Notes: generated by a model not told the origin, from the sequence alone. Numbered from the stretch's first letter, positions 23,153 through 33,400 are shown. The stretch: 64,000 nucleotides of DNA from Alphaproteobacteria bacterium (GCA_947481575.1 CANKGV010000004.1:87193-151192), one strand, 5' to 3'. Translations and numbers: made by a program.

Positions 23153-23932
23153 ATGCTGCTCGCGATTGACGCCGGCAATACCAACGTCGTCGTCGGCGTG
23201 TACGATGGGCCGCGGCGGGTGCACCTCTGGCGCGCAGCGACGATCCGCGAACGCACCGCCGACGAATACGCTGCGCTGGTAACCCAGTGGCTGGCGATCG
23301 AGGGTGTCGACCGGGGCGCGATTGCCGACGTTGCCATCGCCACCGTGGTACCGCGCACGCTGCGGGACCTGCGCGTCTTCGCTGAGCACATCTTCCATTG
23401 CACTGCGCTGGTGATCGGCGACGATGGGGTGGAACTCGGGATCCGCGTCCTGATGGACCGGCCGGCCGAGGTCGGCGCGGATCGCCTCGTGAACGCGGTT
23501 GGCGCGCACATGGTGCATCAGGGTCCGTTGATCGTGGTCGACTTCGGCACCGCGACGACATTCGACGTGATTGATGGCGATGGAAACTATCGCGGCGGAA
23601 TCATCTCGCCGGGCATCAATTTGAGTCTGGATGCGCTTGCGACCGCCACGGCCAAGCTCCCGCGCATCGCGGTCGAGGCTCCGCCGTACGTGATCGGGCG
23701 CGATACAGTCGGCGCAATGCAGTCAGGCATCTATTGGGGTTACGTAGGGCTGATCGACGGCATCCTGGGGCGCATTCGGGCCGAGTTCGGGGCACCCATG
23801 AAGGCGATCGCCACGGGCGGCCTGGCCCCACTGTTCGGTAGCGCTACCAAGTCCATCGATCTGGTCGATCCAGATATCACGCTACGGGGCCTCGTGGAGG
23901 TTTACCGGCGCAACCGCGGGAGCAAAGCGTGA
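23153..23932 (+). CDS. coaX: Type III pantothenate kinase
   Basis: CoaX phosphorylates pantothenate in the first step of coenzyme A synthesis. The 259-residue product has the ASKHA-fold phosphate loop AIDAGNTNVVVGVYD at the N terminus and the second motif DFGTATTFDVID in the middle, both typical of the type III enzymes, which are not feedback-inhibited by CoA. It lies five bases after birA and overlaps rnj by four bases. Confidence 0.96.
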   Translation: MLLAIDAGNTNVVVGVYDGPRRVHLWRAATIRERTADEYAALVTQWLAIEGVDRGAIADVAIATVVPRTLRDLRVFAEHIFHCTALVIGDDGVELGIRVLMDRPAEVGADRLVNAVGAHMVHQGPLIVVDFGTATTFDVIDGDGNYRGGIISPGINLSLDALATATAKLPRIAVEAPPYVIGRDTVGAMQSGIYWGYVGLIDGILGRIRAEFGAPMKAIATGGLAPLFGSATKSIDLVDPDITLRGLVEVYRRNRGSKA

Positions 23933-25629
23933 CGGCACATGATCCGCGGCATGAGTTGTTGTTTCTGCCGCTCGGCGGGGTCGGCGAGTTTGGTGCCAAC
24001 CTTGCGCTGTACGGTTTCGGCGGCAAATGGCTGATGGTCGATTGCGGCCTGTCGTTTGCCGACGAGACGATGCCGGGCGTCGATGTACTTGTGCCCGACC
24101 CGTCCTTCATCGTTGAGCGCAAGGACAAGCTGGTTGGCTTGGTGCTGACCCACGCCCACGAAGATCATCTGGGCGCGTTGCCCTACCTGTGGCCGCGCTT
24201 GGAGTGCCCCGTGTACGCGACGCCGTTCACCGCAGCGCTGGCCCGCCGCAAGCTGGACGAGGCGGGGCTGCTGCACCGGGTGCCGCTCCATGTCGTGGCT
24301 ATCGGCGGCCGGGTGAACGTAGGCCCGTTCGAGGTGAGCTACGTCCCGGTCACGCATTCGATTCTCGAAGCGCATTCGCTGGCGATCAAGACGCCGGTCG
24401 GGACCGTTGTGCATTCCGGCGACTGGAAGCTTGACGGCGATCCGCGCGTGGGTGGGCTCACGGACGAGCCGGCGCTGCGGGCATTGGGCGACGCGGGCGT
24501 ATTGGCACTCATCGGCGACTCGACCAATGCGCTGGTCCCGGGGCACTCGGGCTCGGAAGGCAGCTTGGTGGCCCACATCTCGGACGTAGTGAAGGAATGC
24601 AAGGGTGCGGTGGCGGCGACGATGTTCGCCTCAAACGCTGCCCGCATTTCCACGATTGCCCAGGCCGCGACCGCCAACGACCGAGTGCTGGTAGTTGCGG
24701 GGCGTTCGTTGTGGCGCACGATCGAGGCCGCGCGCGAGTGCGGTTACCTGCGCGACCTGCCGCCGTTGCTAGATGAGGACGAGGGCGCGCGGATTCCGCG
24801 CGAGCATGTCCTATACCTGCTCACCGGCTGTCAGGGGGAACCGCGCGGAGCGATGACCCGGGTCGCGACCGGCGAGCACCGCAACATCCACATGGGCCGT
24901 GGCGACACAGTGATCTTTTCCTCGAAGGTGATTCCGGGGAACGAACGCTCGATCGGGCGGGTGGTGAACCACCTGATCCGCGGCGGCGTCAACGTGGTGA
25001 CCGAAAAGGACCGCAAGGTTCACGTGTCGGGCCACCCCTACCAGGAAGAGTTGCGCCAGATGCTGCGCTGGTTGCGGCCCAAGATTGCGGTGCCGGTACA
25101 CGGTGAACTGCGCAACTTGGCACGCCACGCCGAACTGTCGCGCGAAGAAGGCGTGGCCGAGACGCTGGTGATCGAGGACGGAGCCCTGGTGCGCCTCGCG
25201 CCCGGTCCGGCGGAGGTCATCGATCAGATTCCGACCCAACGCTTGCCGGTTGGCGGGTCGGGTCCGATCGCCGCCGAGGGGCCCGCGCTGTTGGCGCGGC
25301 GCCGCATGATGTTCAACGGGTCTGTAGTGGTGATGTTGGTCCTCGGCGTCAGCGGCGAACTTGCTGCGGCGCCGCGGGTTGTATTGCGCGGCGTCGACCT
25401 TCCCGAGGGTGGTGAGGCATCCGCCCTGGCGGCGGTTGCCGCGCGGGTCGCCGATCTGCCCCGGCCGCGCCGGATGGACGATGAGGAGGTCAACCTCGCC
25501 GTTCGGCAGGCGCTGCGCAGCGAGTTCCGGCAGGTCACCGGACAGCGCCCTGGCATTGATGTGGAAATCGTGCGGTTGGGCGCACCGGCGGCATCGCGTG
25601 TGTCCCGTGAAACGGAGACGAATCGATGA
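23929..25629 (+). CDS. rnj: Ribonuclease J
   Basis: RNase J is a metallo-beta-lactamase/beta-CASP ribonuclease with endo- and 5'-exonuclease activity in RNA maturation and decay. The 566-residue product has the HxHxDH zinc motif at His75, His77, Asp79, His80, further ligands in VTHSILEAHS and HSGDWKLDG, the beta-CASP insertion in the middle and the C-terminal SGHPYQEEL motif. The length fits the family. The GTG at 23929 overlaps coaX (GTGA). Confidence 0.96.
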   Translation: MTAHDPRHELLFLPLGGVGEFGANLALYGFGGKWLMVDCGLSFADETMPGVDVLVPDPSFIVERKDKLVGLVLTHAHEDHLGALPYLWPRLECPVYATPFTAALARRKLDEAGLLHRVPLHVVAIGGRVNVGPFEVSYVPVTHSILEAHSLAIKTPVGTVVHSGDWKLDGDPRVGGLTDEPALRALGDAGVLALIGDSTNALVPGHSGSEGSLVAHISDVVKECKGAVAATMFASNAARISTIAQAATANDRVLVVAGRSLWRTIEAARECGYLRDLPPLLDEDEGARIPREHVLYLLTGCQGEPRGAMTRVATGEHRNIHMGRGDTVIFSSKVIPGNERSIGRVVNHLIRGGVNVVTEKDRKVHVSGHPYQEELRQMLRWLRPKIAVPVHGELRNLARHAELSREEGVAETLVIEDGALVRLAPGPAEVIDQIPTQRLPVGGSGPIAAEGPALLARRRMMFNGSVVVMLVLGVSGELAAAPRVVLRGVDLPEGGEASALAAVAARVADLPRPRRMDDEEVNLAVRQALRSEFRQVTGQRPGIDVEIVRLGAPAASRVSRETETNR

Positions 25630-25859
25630 CGTGGGTCACCTACGCCGCGATCTACTTCGTCGCCTGGTTCATCGTGCTGTTGGCGGTATTGCCGTTCGGT
25701 GCGCAGCGCGTCGACAATCCCGAGCCGGGACATGACGCCGGCGCCCCGGCGCATCACTACATGTGGCAAAAGGCCCTCGCGACGACCCTCATTGCCGGTA
25801 TCGTCACGGCGGGGTTCTGGGCCGGCAGCACCTTCGGATGGGTCAGCTTCCGCCCGTAA
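25626..25859 (+). CDS. Small DUF1467-family membrane protein
   Basis: The 77-residue protein has two membrane segments (about 5-25 and 50-70) separated by a short loop with PGHDAGAPAHHYMWQKAL, which fits the DUF1467 family found at this position, between rnj and proS, in many alphaproteobacteria. Its start overlaps the rnj stop. Function is unknown. Confidence 0.85.
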   Translation: MTWVTYAAIYFVAWFIVLLAVLPFGAQRVDNPEPGHDAGAPAHHYMWQKALATTLIAGIVTAGFWAGSTFGWVSFRP

Positions 25860-25951
25860 TCGGGACGCGGCTCCCTCTGGCCGAACGCCGCGAGGCCTGT
25901 TCGAGTAAGCTGCGGTGCATCCAGCGCCGAAGGGGCGCAAGGAGACATCCG

Positions 25952-26410
25952 ATGCGGGCCTATGTGCCAGGACTCCTAATCGTAGCAATAGTGGCGGGCC
26001 AAGCAATCGCTGCCGATGACCCGTCCACCGAGGCGTGCCGGGCCATCGTGGCGGCCGCAGTTCCGTCCGCGGCGTACACGCCGGGGCTCGATGTGCGCGG
26101 CAATGCGGTGCCCGGCGCTGCCTACGTTCCGGGCGTTGATGTGCGTGGCAATGCCGTGGCCGCCGCAGGCCCTGCCGCGCCGAACTACCTGCCGGACCAG
26201 TTCGAGATTCCGGTCAACCCGCGGGTGTTCGACTACCTGGGTGGCACGCCGCCGCGTGGGCTACAGGACCTGACTGTTAACGCGGGCACCCTGACCATCC
26301 GGCGTTCCGATGGTCAGGCATTCTTCAATGGTATGCCCCTTGGCGTTGACCCCAGCGCAGAACTGGTGCGCGGCTGCCGCCAGTTGCTGGTTCAGCGCGG
26401 CGCTCAGTAG
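25952..26410 (+). CDS. Secreted protein with two 16-residue tandem repeats
   Basis: The 152-residue product starts with a signal peptide (about 1-20, cleavage after AIA). It then carries two consecutive copies of a 16-residue unit, AAYxPGxDVRGNAVxx (40-55 and 56-71). The remainder is a small unrecognised domain with Cys29 and Cys145-146 region residues that could form a disulfide. The ATG at 25952 follows AAGGAGACATCC, a good ribosome binding site. The stop overlaps the 3' end of the convergent proS gene by seven bases. Similar YxPGxDVxG repeats occur in alphaproteobacterial hypothetical proteins; no function is assigned. Confidence 0.75.
   Translation: MRAYVPGLLIVAIVAGQAIAADDPSTEACRAIVAAAVPSAAYTPGLDVRGNAVPGAAYVPGVDVRGNAVAAAGPAAPNYLPDQFEIPVNPRVFDYLGGTPPRGLQDLTVNAGTLTIRRSDGQAFFNGMPLGVDPSAELVRGCRQLLVQRGAQ
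26069..26164 (+). repeat. Two-copy 48-base in-frame tandem repeat
   Basis: Two 48-base units encode AAYTPGLDVRGNAVPG and AAYVPGVDVRGNAVAA. The copies differ mostly at third codon positions, which suggests an old duplication kept under protein-level selection. Confidence 0.8.
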
Positions 26411-27921
26411 GACCGGGCGATCAGGATTTCTTCGGTCGCCGGAGCGCCGGTGAAGATGCATTTGCCGGACGGGCGCTGATCCAACGGCGCATTGCGGATG
26501 GTCAGCGCGAAACCCTTGAGTCGTTCGGTCACCGCTTCAAGCGCGGCGCCCGTGGGCTTGGACCAGCCCGTACGGACCCAACCCTTGGGCTCGGCTCCGT
26601 CGGCTTCCTCGGCGCTGCCGAAATACTCGGCCAACGCCCCGAACTCGTGGATGTCGGTGCGGATGCTGGCGGTCATGCGAGCTTTGGCTTCGCTGTGGAG
26701 CGTGCGCTGGATGTCGGCGAGCAGCGCCGCGGCGCCGCCGACGAAGGCGGCCCGGTCGATGGACTGCATCTTCGCCTTGGCGCCGTCGTACACCTGATCG
26801 CGGCGCAGGAACGTGACCTTGGCCGCCGCGGCGTCGCGTCCGCCGATTTCGACGATCACCGGGGCACCGCGCCGCACCCAGTTCCAACGCTTCTCCACCG
26901 CCTTGGTGGCCTTGCGGTCGATGAAGACGCGGAATGCGCCGAGTTCCTTGGCGATGCTGTCGGCGTAGGCCAGCACGTCGGCGTCTTCTGGCTTGTCGCG
27001 CAGCATAGGCACGATGACGATCTGGTGCGGCGCGATCGCCGGGGGCAGGCGCAGACCGTCGTCGTCGCCGTGGGTCATGATGACGCCGCCGATCAGGCGG
27101 GTGGACACACCCCAACTCGTGGTGTGGCAGAAGGCGAGATCCCCTGCGGCGGTCTGGTAGCGGATGTTCTGCGCCTTGGCGAAGTGCGTGCCGAGGTAGT
27201 GGGATGTTCCCGCCTGGAGCGCCTTGCCGTCCTGCATCATGGCTTCGATCGAATAGGTGTTATCGGCGCCCGGGAAACGCTCGTTCTCCGACTTCTCGCC
27301 GGCGACCACCGGCATGGCCAGCACGTCCTCGGCAAAGCTCCGGTAGACTTCGAGCATCTGGCGGGTTTCGCGCATGGCGTCGTCGTGGTCGACATGGGCG
27401 GTATGGCCCTCCTGCCACAGGAATTCCGTGGTGCGCAGGAACAGGCGCGGGCGCATTTCCCAGCGCACGACGTTGGCCCACTGGTTCACCAGCATCGGCA
27501 GGTCGCGGTAACTTTGGATCCAGCGCGAGAACGCGTCGCCGATGATGGTTTCCGAGGTCGGCCGGACGATCAGCGGCTCCTCCAGCAACGCCTCGGGATC
27601 GGGCTGCAACTTGCCGTCGATGGTCTTGAGCCGGTGGTGGGTGACAACGGCCATTTCCTTGGCGAAACCTTCGACGTGTTCAGCTTCCTTGGCCAGAAAG
27701 CTCATCGGGATGAACAGCGGGAAGTAGCAGTTCTCGTGCCCGGTTTCCTTGAAGCGGCGGTCGAGGTCCTGCTGAATCCGCTCCCAGATGCCCCAGCCCC
27801 ACGGCTTGATCACCATGCAGCCGCGCACCGGCGAGGTTTCCGCCAAGTCGGCCATTTTCACAACGGCCTGGTACCATTCTGCGAAATTGGCGCGGCGCGT
27901 AATGGGTAGCGCGTGTTCCAT
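26404..27921 (-). CDS. proS: Prolyl-tRNA synthetase, archaeal/eukaryotic type
   Basis: ProRS charges tRNA-Pro. The 505-residue product is a class II synthetase of the archaeal/eukaryotic type, not the bacterial type. It begins ITRRANFAEWYQAVVKMADL, has RPTSETIIGDAFSRW and FLRTTEFLWQEGHTAH in the catalytic core, and has a C-terminal extension ending in a tyrosine (ILIARSY), the mark of this subgroup. Most alphaproteobacteria have a shorter bacterial-type ProRS at this same locus. Here the gene is also on the opposite strand from its neighbours. This combination suggests replacement by transfer. It has its own promoter and overlaps the convergent upstream gene by seven bases. Confidence 0.95.
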   Translation of the reverse strand: MEHALPITRRANFAEWYQAVVKMADLAETSPVRGCMVIKPWGWGIWERIQQDLDRRFKETGHENCYFPLFIPMSFLAKEAEHVEGFAKEMAVVTHHRLKTIDGKLQPDPEALLEEPLIVRPTSETIIGDAFSRWIQSYRDLPMLVNQWANVVRWEMRPRLFLRTTEFLWQEGHTAHVDHDDAMRETRQMLEVYRSFAEDVLAMPVVAGEKSENERFPGADNTYSIEAMMQDGKALQAGTSHYLGTHFAKAQNIRYQTAAGDLAFCHTTSWGVSTRLIGGVIMTHGDDDGLRLPPAIAPHQIVIVPMLRDKPEDADVLAYADSIAKELGAFRVFIDRKATKAVEKRWNWVRRGAPVIVEIGGRDAAAAKVTFLRRDQVYDGAKAKMQSIDRAAFVGGAAALLADIQRTLHSEAKARMTASIRTDIHEFGALAEYFGSAEEADGAEPKGWVRTGWSKPTGAALEAVTERLKGFALTIRNAPLDQRPSGKCIFTGAPATEEILIARSY

Positions 27922-27958
27922 GAGGGGACTCTGATCCGATGGCGATGAAAGGGGCGGC

Positions 27959-27986
27959 AGTATAGGATGGCCGCCGCAAGCGCCAA
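27959..27986 (-). promoter_or_regulatory. Probable promoter of proS
   Basis: On the minus strand TTGGCG (27981-27986) and TATACT (27959-27964) are separated by 16 bases, about 40 bases before the proS start. The -10 is close to consensus. Confidence 0.5.
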
Positions 27987-28015
27987 AGGCAGGGCTTTAG
28001 GCCCAGGGCAGGCAC

Positions 28016-29251
28016 GTGTTCTCCTCACTTGAATGGGCCATTGCCGCGCGCTATCTGCGCGCCCGGCGCGAAGGCTTCATTTCCGTCATCGCCTGGCTGT
28101 CGCTGATTGGCATCGCGCTGGGCGTGGCCACGCTGATCATTGTGATGTCGGTGATGAACGGCTTCCGCGCCGAATTGGTGGGCCGCATCCTTGGCGTCAG
28201 CGGCCACGTGATCGTCCGGTCGCAGAACGGGCCGGTGTCCGACTACGCGGCGCTGGCCGCTCGCATCTCCGGGATCCCCGGCGTCGTGAGCGCGGTTCCG
28301 GTGATCGACGGTCAGGGCATGGCGCTGGCCGGCGACCGCGCCGCGGGCGCCCTGGTGCGCGGCATTCGATCCGAGGACTTGCAGGCCAACGAGTTGATTG
28401 CAAAGGGCGTAGTTGCCGGCGCGCTTTCCGCCTTCACGGGTGACACCGTGGTGCTGGGCAACAGGCTGGCGGTGACCCTTGGTGTTCGCACCGGGGACAC
28501 GGTGACTCTGGTCGCCCCCGAGACCACCAGTACGCCATTCGGCCAAATCCCGCGCATGAAGGCCTACAAGGTCGCCGCGCTGTTCGACGTGGGCATGTAC
28601 GAGTACGACTCGGGCATGCTGTTTGTGCCGCTGGAGGCTGCGCAGACCTTCTTCCGGCTGCCGAACCAAGTGTCGTCGATCGAGGTGAAGGTTCTGGAGC
28701 CGGAGGCGCCGGATGCGCAGCGGCGGGCGATTCAGGCCAATATCCCCGGACTACAGGTTTACGACTGGCGCGACACCAACACCCAGTTCTTCAACGCGCT
28801 GGAGGTGGAGCGGAACGTGATGTTCCTGATCCTCACCCTGATCATCGTGGTGGCGGCGCTGAACGTGATTTCCGGCCTGATCATGCTGGTGAAGGACAAG
28901 CGCGGGGACATCGCCATCCTCCGCACCATGGGCGCATCGCGCGGCATGATCCTGCGGGTGTTCCTGATCGCCGGAGCGAGTGTTGGCGTGATCGGCACGA
29001 TTGTCGGTACCGCGCTGGGCATCGGGTTTGCCGACAACATCGAGACCATCCGCGGGTGGATCGAGCACCTGACCGGGTCCCACTTGTTTGCGCCGGAGAT
29101 CTACTTCCTGTCGCAGTTGCCGGCGAAGATCGACAGGGGCGAGGTCACGCTGGTCGTCGGCATGGCGCTGTTCGTTTCCTTCGCCGCGACGATCTATCCG
29201 TCGTGGCGCGCCGCCCGCACCGATCCAGTAGAGGTGCTGCGCAGTGAATAG
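28016..29251 (+). CDS. lolC: Lipoprotein-releasing system transmembrane protein LolC/LolE
   Basis: This is the permease half of the ABC system that releases lipoproteins from the inner membrane to LolA. The 411-residue product has one N-terminal and three C-terminal membrane segments flanking a large periplasmic MacB-like domain, and begins with the conserved EWAIAARYLRARR motif. Alphaproteobacteria usually have one LolC/E-type subunit acting as a homodimer, and no second permease gene is present here. The GTG at 28016 starts right before this motif. The end overlaps lolD by eight bases. Confidence 0.94.
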   Translation: MFSSLEWAIAARYLRARREGFISVIAWLSLIGIALGVATLIIVMSVMNGFRAELVGRILGVSGHVIVRSQNGPVSDYAALAARISGIPGVVSAVPVIDGQGMALAGDRAAGALVRGIRSEDLQANELIAKGVVAGALSAFTGDTVVLGNRLAVTLGVRTGDTVTLVAPETTSTPFGQIPRMKAYKVAALFDVGMYEYDSGMLFVPLEAAQTFFRLPNQVSSIEVKVLEPEAPDAQRRAIQANIPGLQVYDWRDTNTQFFNALEVERNVMFLILTLIIVVAALNVISGLIMLVKDKRGDIAILRTMGASRGMILRVFLIAGASVGVIGTIVGTALGIGFADNIETIRGWIEHLTGSHLFAPEIYFLSQLPAKIDRGEVTLVVGMALFVSFAATIYPSWRAARTDPVEVLRSE

Positions 29252-29930
29252 CCGCCCGGCCGCGTTGGTGTTGCAGGGTGTCGTCCGCGCCTACCGCGAG
29301 GGTCCGGGACGCTTGGACGTGCTGCGCGGCGTGAACATCGCGGTGCAGCCCGGCGAGATCGTTGCGCTGGTGGGTCCTTCCGGGTCGGGCAAGACCACGC
29401 TGCTGCAGATTGCTGGACTGTTGGATCACCCGGATGCGGGTGGGGTGCGCATCGGCGGCGCTCCGTGCGAATCCATGAGCGATGCGGAACGCACGCGGAC
29501 GCGCCGCAAGCGAGTCGGGTTCGTTTACCAGTTCCACCATTTGCTGCCGGAATTCTCGGCACTGGAGAACGTGGCGATGCCGCAGCGCATTGCCGGCAAG
29601 TCCAAGGCCGAGGCAAGCGCCCATGCGCTGACGCTGCTTGACCGCCTGGGCCTTGCCGCGCGCGTGAAACACCGGCCCGGCGAACTATCGGGCGGCGAGC
29701 GCCAACGCGTCGCCATCGCGCGTGCGGTGGCCAACGGCCCGGAGCTGCTGTTGGGCGATGAACCCACGGGCAACCTGGACCACAAGACCGCGGAGAACGT
29801 GTTCGCTTCGCTGCTGGAATTGGTGCGGGAAACGGGATTGGGTGCGTTGATTGCCACCCACAATCTTGAACTGGCGGGGCGGATGGACCGTACGCTCAAC
29901 CTGTCGGACGGTGTCGTGGTCCAGCAGTGA
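29244..29930 (+). CDS. lolD: Lipoprotein-releasing system ATP-binding protein LolD
   Basis: LolD is the ATPase that drives lipoprotein release. The 228-residue product has Walker A GPSGSGKTT, the signature LSGGERQRVAIARA and Walker B LLLGDEPTGNLD, and a Q-loop region FVYQFHHLLPEFSALENV typical of the LolD/MacB group. The GTG at 29244 overlaps lolC, forming a two-gene unit. Confidence 0.95.
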   Translation: MNSRPAALVLQGVVRAYREGPGRLDVLRGVNIAVQPGEIVALVGPSGSGKTTLLQIAGLLDHPDAGGVRIGGAPCESMSDAERTRTRRKRVGFVYQFHHLLPEFSALENVAMPQRIAGKSKAEASAHALTLLDRLGLAARVKHRPGELSGGERQRVAIARAVANGPELLLGDEPTGNLDHKTAENVFASLLELVRETGLGALIATHNLELAGRMDRTLNLSDGVVVQQ

Positions 29931-29946
29931 CGCCGCGGTCTCGGTT

Positions 29947-29975
29947 CGGACAAGTCCGCCCGGGGCTGGTATAAA
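29947..29975 (+). promoter_or_regulatory. Possible promoter of the MAPEG gene
   Basis: CGGACA (29947-29952) and TATAAA (29970-29975) are separated by 17 bases, about 40 bases before the start at 30014. The -10 is strong and the -35 moderate. Confidence 0.45.
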
Positions 29976-30013
29976 TGGGTGTCATACATTCGCATGATGG
30001 GGAGTAGGGCGTC

Positions 30014-30406
30014 ATGACCACGGACCTCACCTATTTGGCTTACACAGCGCTCCTAACTGGCGCGCTGTGGATACCGGTTGTCGTCGCCCAAGTGGTGACG
30101 AACGGATTCCTCCAAGCCCCGAACTATGTTGATCCGACGCCGCGGCCGGTGCCGTTCTGGGGCAAGCGCGCCGATCGCACGCACCTCAATGCGGTAGAGA
30201 GCTTTGCGCCGTTTGCCGCGCTGGTGATCGTTGCCCATCTCACGGGCAAGGCCGATGCGATGACGGCGTTTTGGGCCACGTCGTACTTCTGGTTGCGCGT
30301 GACCCACGCGGTTGTCTACCTGGCGGCCATTCCGTACGTGCGAACCGTGGTGTTCACGTTGGGCTTCGTGTGTGTCGCCGGAATCTTCTGGGAAGTGATC
30401 GCTTGA
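30014..30406 (+). CDS. MAPEG family membrane protein
   Basis: The 130-residue protein has four membrane segments and the MAPEG-type central pattern RADRTHLNAVESFAPFAALV, in which the RxxxNxxE residues of the glutathione-binding region are recognisable. MAPEG members include microsomal glutathione transferases and related enzymes; the bacterial substrates are mostly unknown. It stands between lolD and dnaE, 16 bases before dnaE, so it may be co-transcribed with it. An interaction with DNA replication is not implied. Confidence 0.85.
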   Translation: MTTDLTYLAYTALLTGALWIPVVVAQVVTNGFLQAPNYVDPTPRPVPFWGKRADRTHLNAVESFAPFAALVIVAHLTGKADAMTAFWATSYFWLRVTHAVVYLAAIPYVRTVVFTLGFVCVAGIFWEVIA

Positions 30407-30422
30407 GAATGCGGACGCGGTT

Positions 30423-33400
30423 GTGACTCACGCTGATTTTGTTCATCTGCGGGTTCACACCGCGTACTCGCTGAGCCAGGGCGCCCTCAAGATCGAGGAG
30501 GCGGTGCGGCTCGCCAAAGAGCAGCGCATGCCCGCGCTGGCGATCACCGATACCGGCAATCTGTTTGGCGCGCTGGAATTCTCCGAAGCGGTCGCTAAGG
30601 CCGGCATCCAACCGATTGTCGGCTGTGAACTGGCACTGGCGCGCGAGGGCGAAGAACAGCCGGGGATCGGTGCGCGCGTGCCCGAGCCGGACCGCATCGT
30701 GCTGCTGGCCCAAACCGAGGCCGGGTACCGCAACCTGATGGCGCTTTCCAGCGCGGCGTTTCTGGAAACGGAGCCGACGCAGACGCCCCGCGTCACCTGG
30801 GCTGCGCTGAAGGCCCACGCGGATGGCCTGATCGCCCTCACGGGCGGTGTGGCGGGACCGGTGGGCCGTCTGCTCGCGGAATCCCGCGAGAAGCTTGCCG
30901 AGGCGGCCCTGGTGCGACTGGCAGATCTCTTCCCGGGGCGGCTGTACGTTGAATTGCAGCGCCACGGCATGGAGATTGAGGACCGGATCGAGGCGGGGCT
31001 CGTGGGCCTTGCCTATGCGCACAACATTCCGCTGGTCGCGACCAACGAGCCGTACTTCGGGGCGGCGGCGATGTACGAAGCGCACGATGCGCTGTTGTGC
31101 ATTGCCGACAGCACCTTCCTCGCCGAGACCAACCGGCGCCGCGTGACGCCCGAGCACCGGTTCAAGTCGGCCGAAGAGATGCGGGCGCTGTTCGCCGACC
31201 TGCCCGAAGCGATCGACAACACGCTGGTGATCGCGCGCCGCTGCGCCTACATGCCGCCCAAACGCGAACCGATCCTGCCGGCGTATCACGCTGCATCCGG
31301 GCGGACGGGCGAGGACGAGCTACGCGTTCAGGCCGAAGCCGGTCTTGAGGAGCGGCTGGTGGAGCGCACCGGCGATGACAAGCCGCGCTACCGCGAGCGC
31401 CTGGCTTATGAGATCAGCGTCATCGTCAAGATGGGCTTCCCCGGGTATTTCCTGGTGGTCGCCGACTTCATCCGGTTCGCGCGGACCAACCGCATTCCGG
31501 TGGGGCCGGGCCGTGGCTCCGGTGCCGGTTCGGTGGTTGCGTGGGCGCTCGGCATCACCGACCTCGACCCGCTGTACTTCGGGCTGCTGTTCGAGCGGTT
31601 CTTGAACCCGCACCGCGTGTCGATGCCCGACTTCGATATCGACTTTTGCGAAGAGCGCCGCGACGAAGTGATCAACTACGTGCAGCAGCGCTATGGCACC
31701 GACCGGGTGGCCCAGATCATCACGTTTGGCCGCCTGCAAGCGCGCGCGGTGCTGCGCGATGTCGGGCGCGTGATGGAAATTCCCTACGGCCAGGTCGACC
31801 GGGTCTGCAAGCTCGTGCCGTTCAACCCAGCCAAGCCGGTGACCCTGGCGGAGGCGATCGAGGTCGAGCCGCGGCTCGCGGCGGAACGCGACGGCGACGA
31901 GCGCGTGGCGCGCATGCTCGACATCGGCCAGAAGCTGGAAGGGCTGTATCGCCACGCGTCGACCCACGCCGCCGGTGTGGTGATCGGCGACCGCCCACTG
32001 ATCGATTTGGTGCCGCTGTACCGCGATCCACGCTCCACCATGCCGGTGACGCAGTTTTCGATGAAGTACGTCGAGGCGGCGGGGCTGGTGAAATTCGACT
32101 TTCTCGGCCTCAAGACCCTGACGGTCATCGACAAGACCCTGCGCTTGCTTGACGAGCGCGGGACGCCGCTCAACCTCGGGACTATTCCGCTCGACGATCC
32201 GGACACCTACGCGATGTTGTCGCGCGGCGAAACGATCGGCGTGTTTCAGCTGGAAAGCGGCGGCATGCGCGACCTGGTCGTGAAGGTCCGCCCCTCCGGT
32301 ATCGAGGACATCATCGCCATCGTGGCGTTGTTCCGCCCGGGCCCGATGGAGAACATTCCGAAGTACGTCGCGTGCAAGCACGGACGCGAAGAGCCGGAGC
32401 ACCTGCACGAGCTGATCGAGCCGGTGGTGCGCGATACCTACGGCGTCATCATCTATCAGGAACAGGTGATGCAGATCGCCCAGGTGTTCGCCGGCTTCAG
32501 CATGGCTGAGGCCGACAACCTGCGCCGCGCCATGGGCAAGAAGATCAAATCCGAAATGGACGCGATGCGGGATCGCTTCATCAAGGGCGCCATGGAGAAG
32601 GGTGTTGCGGCCGACCGTGCCACCCAGGTGTTCGACCTGGTCGACAAGTTCGCGGGCTATGGCTTCAACAAGGCGCATTCGGCGGGTTACGGGTTGATCG
32701 CGTTCCAGACCGCCTACCTGAAGGCGCACCACCCAGTGGAGTTCCTGGCCGCGTCGATGACCGTCGACATGGGCAACACCGACAAGCTGAGCGTGTTCAA
32801 GGACGAGGCCAAGCGTTTGGGCATTGCCGTGTTGCCGCCGGACGTCAACGCATCGGGCGTGGTGTTCACGGTAGAGGATGCGGGCGGCAAGGCAGCGATC
32901 CGATACGCGCTCGGCGCGATTCGCAACGTCGGCGGCCATGGTGCCGCGTCGCTCGTGGACGAGCGCACGGCGCACGGGCGCTATCGCGACTTGGCGGACA
33001 TTGCCGGACGCCTGGATCCGCGCGCGGTGAACCGCCGTCAGCTCGAGAACGTGGCGCGCGCCGGCGGATTCGATTCCCTGAAGATCGAACGGGCTCATCT
33101 GGTGGGCGGGCTCGACTCGGTGATGGCGTATGCGGCTTCGGCGACCGAAGAGCGTGTTGCGGGGCAGGCGAGTCTGTTCGGCGGGGGCGGGGGAGCTTCG
33201 GCGGACCGGTCCTTGCGGCTGCCGGCCGCGGAGCCGTGGAACGTCACGGACCGCCTGCAGCAAGAGCGTGAAGCCATTGGCTTCTACCTTTCGGCCCATC
33301 CGTTGGAGAGCTACGCCGGCCTGCTGGCGGCCCGCCGGGTGGTGCGCGCCGCAGACATTGCCGCGCGTGTGGGTGCGGGCACAGCCAGCTTGGCGCTGGC

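Noticed and set aside
26647..27909. Plus-strand open frame of about 420 codons opposite proS, in the orientation expected for proS in this class
   Set aside because: It was tested as the expected proS but has no synthetase motifs; the minus-strand frame has all of them.
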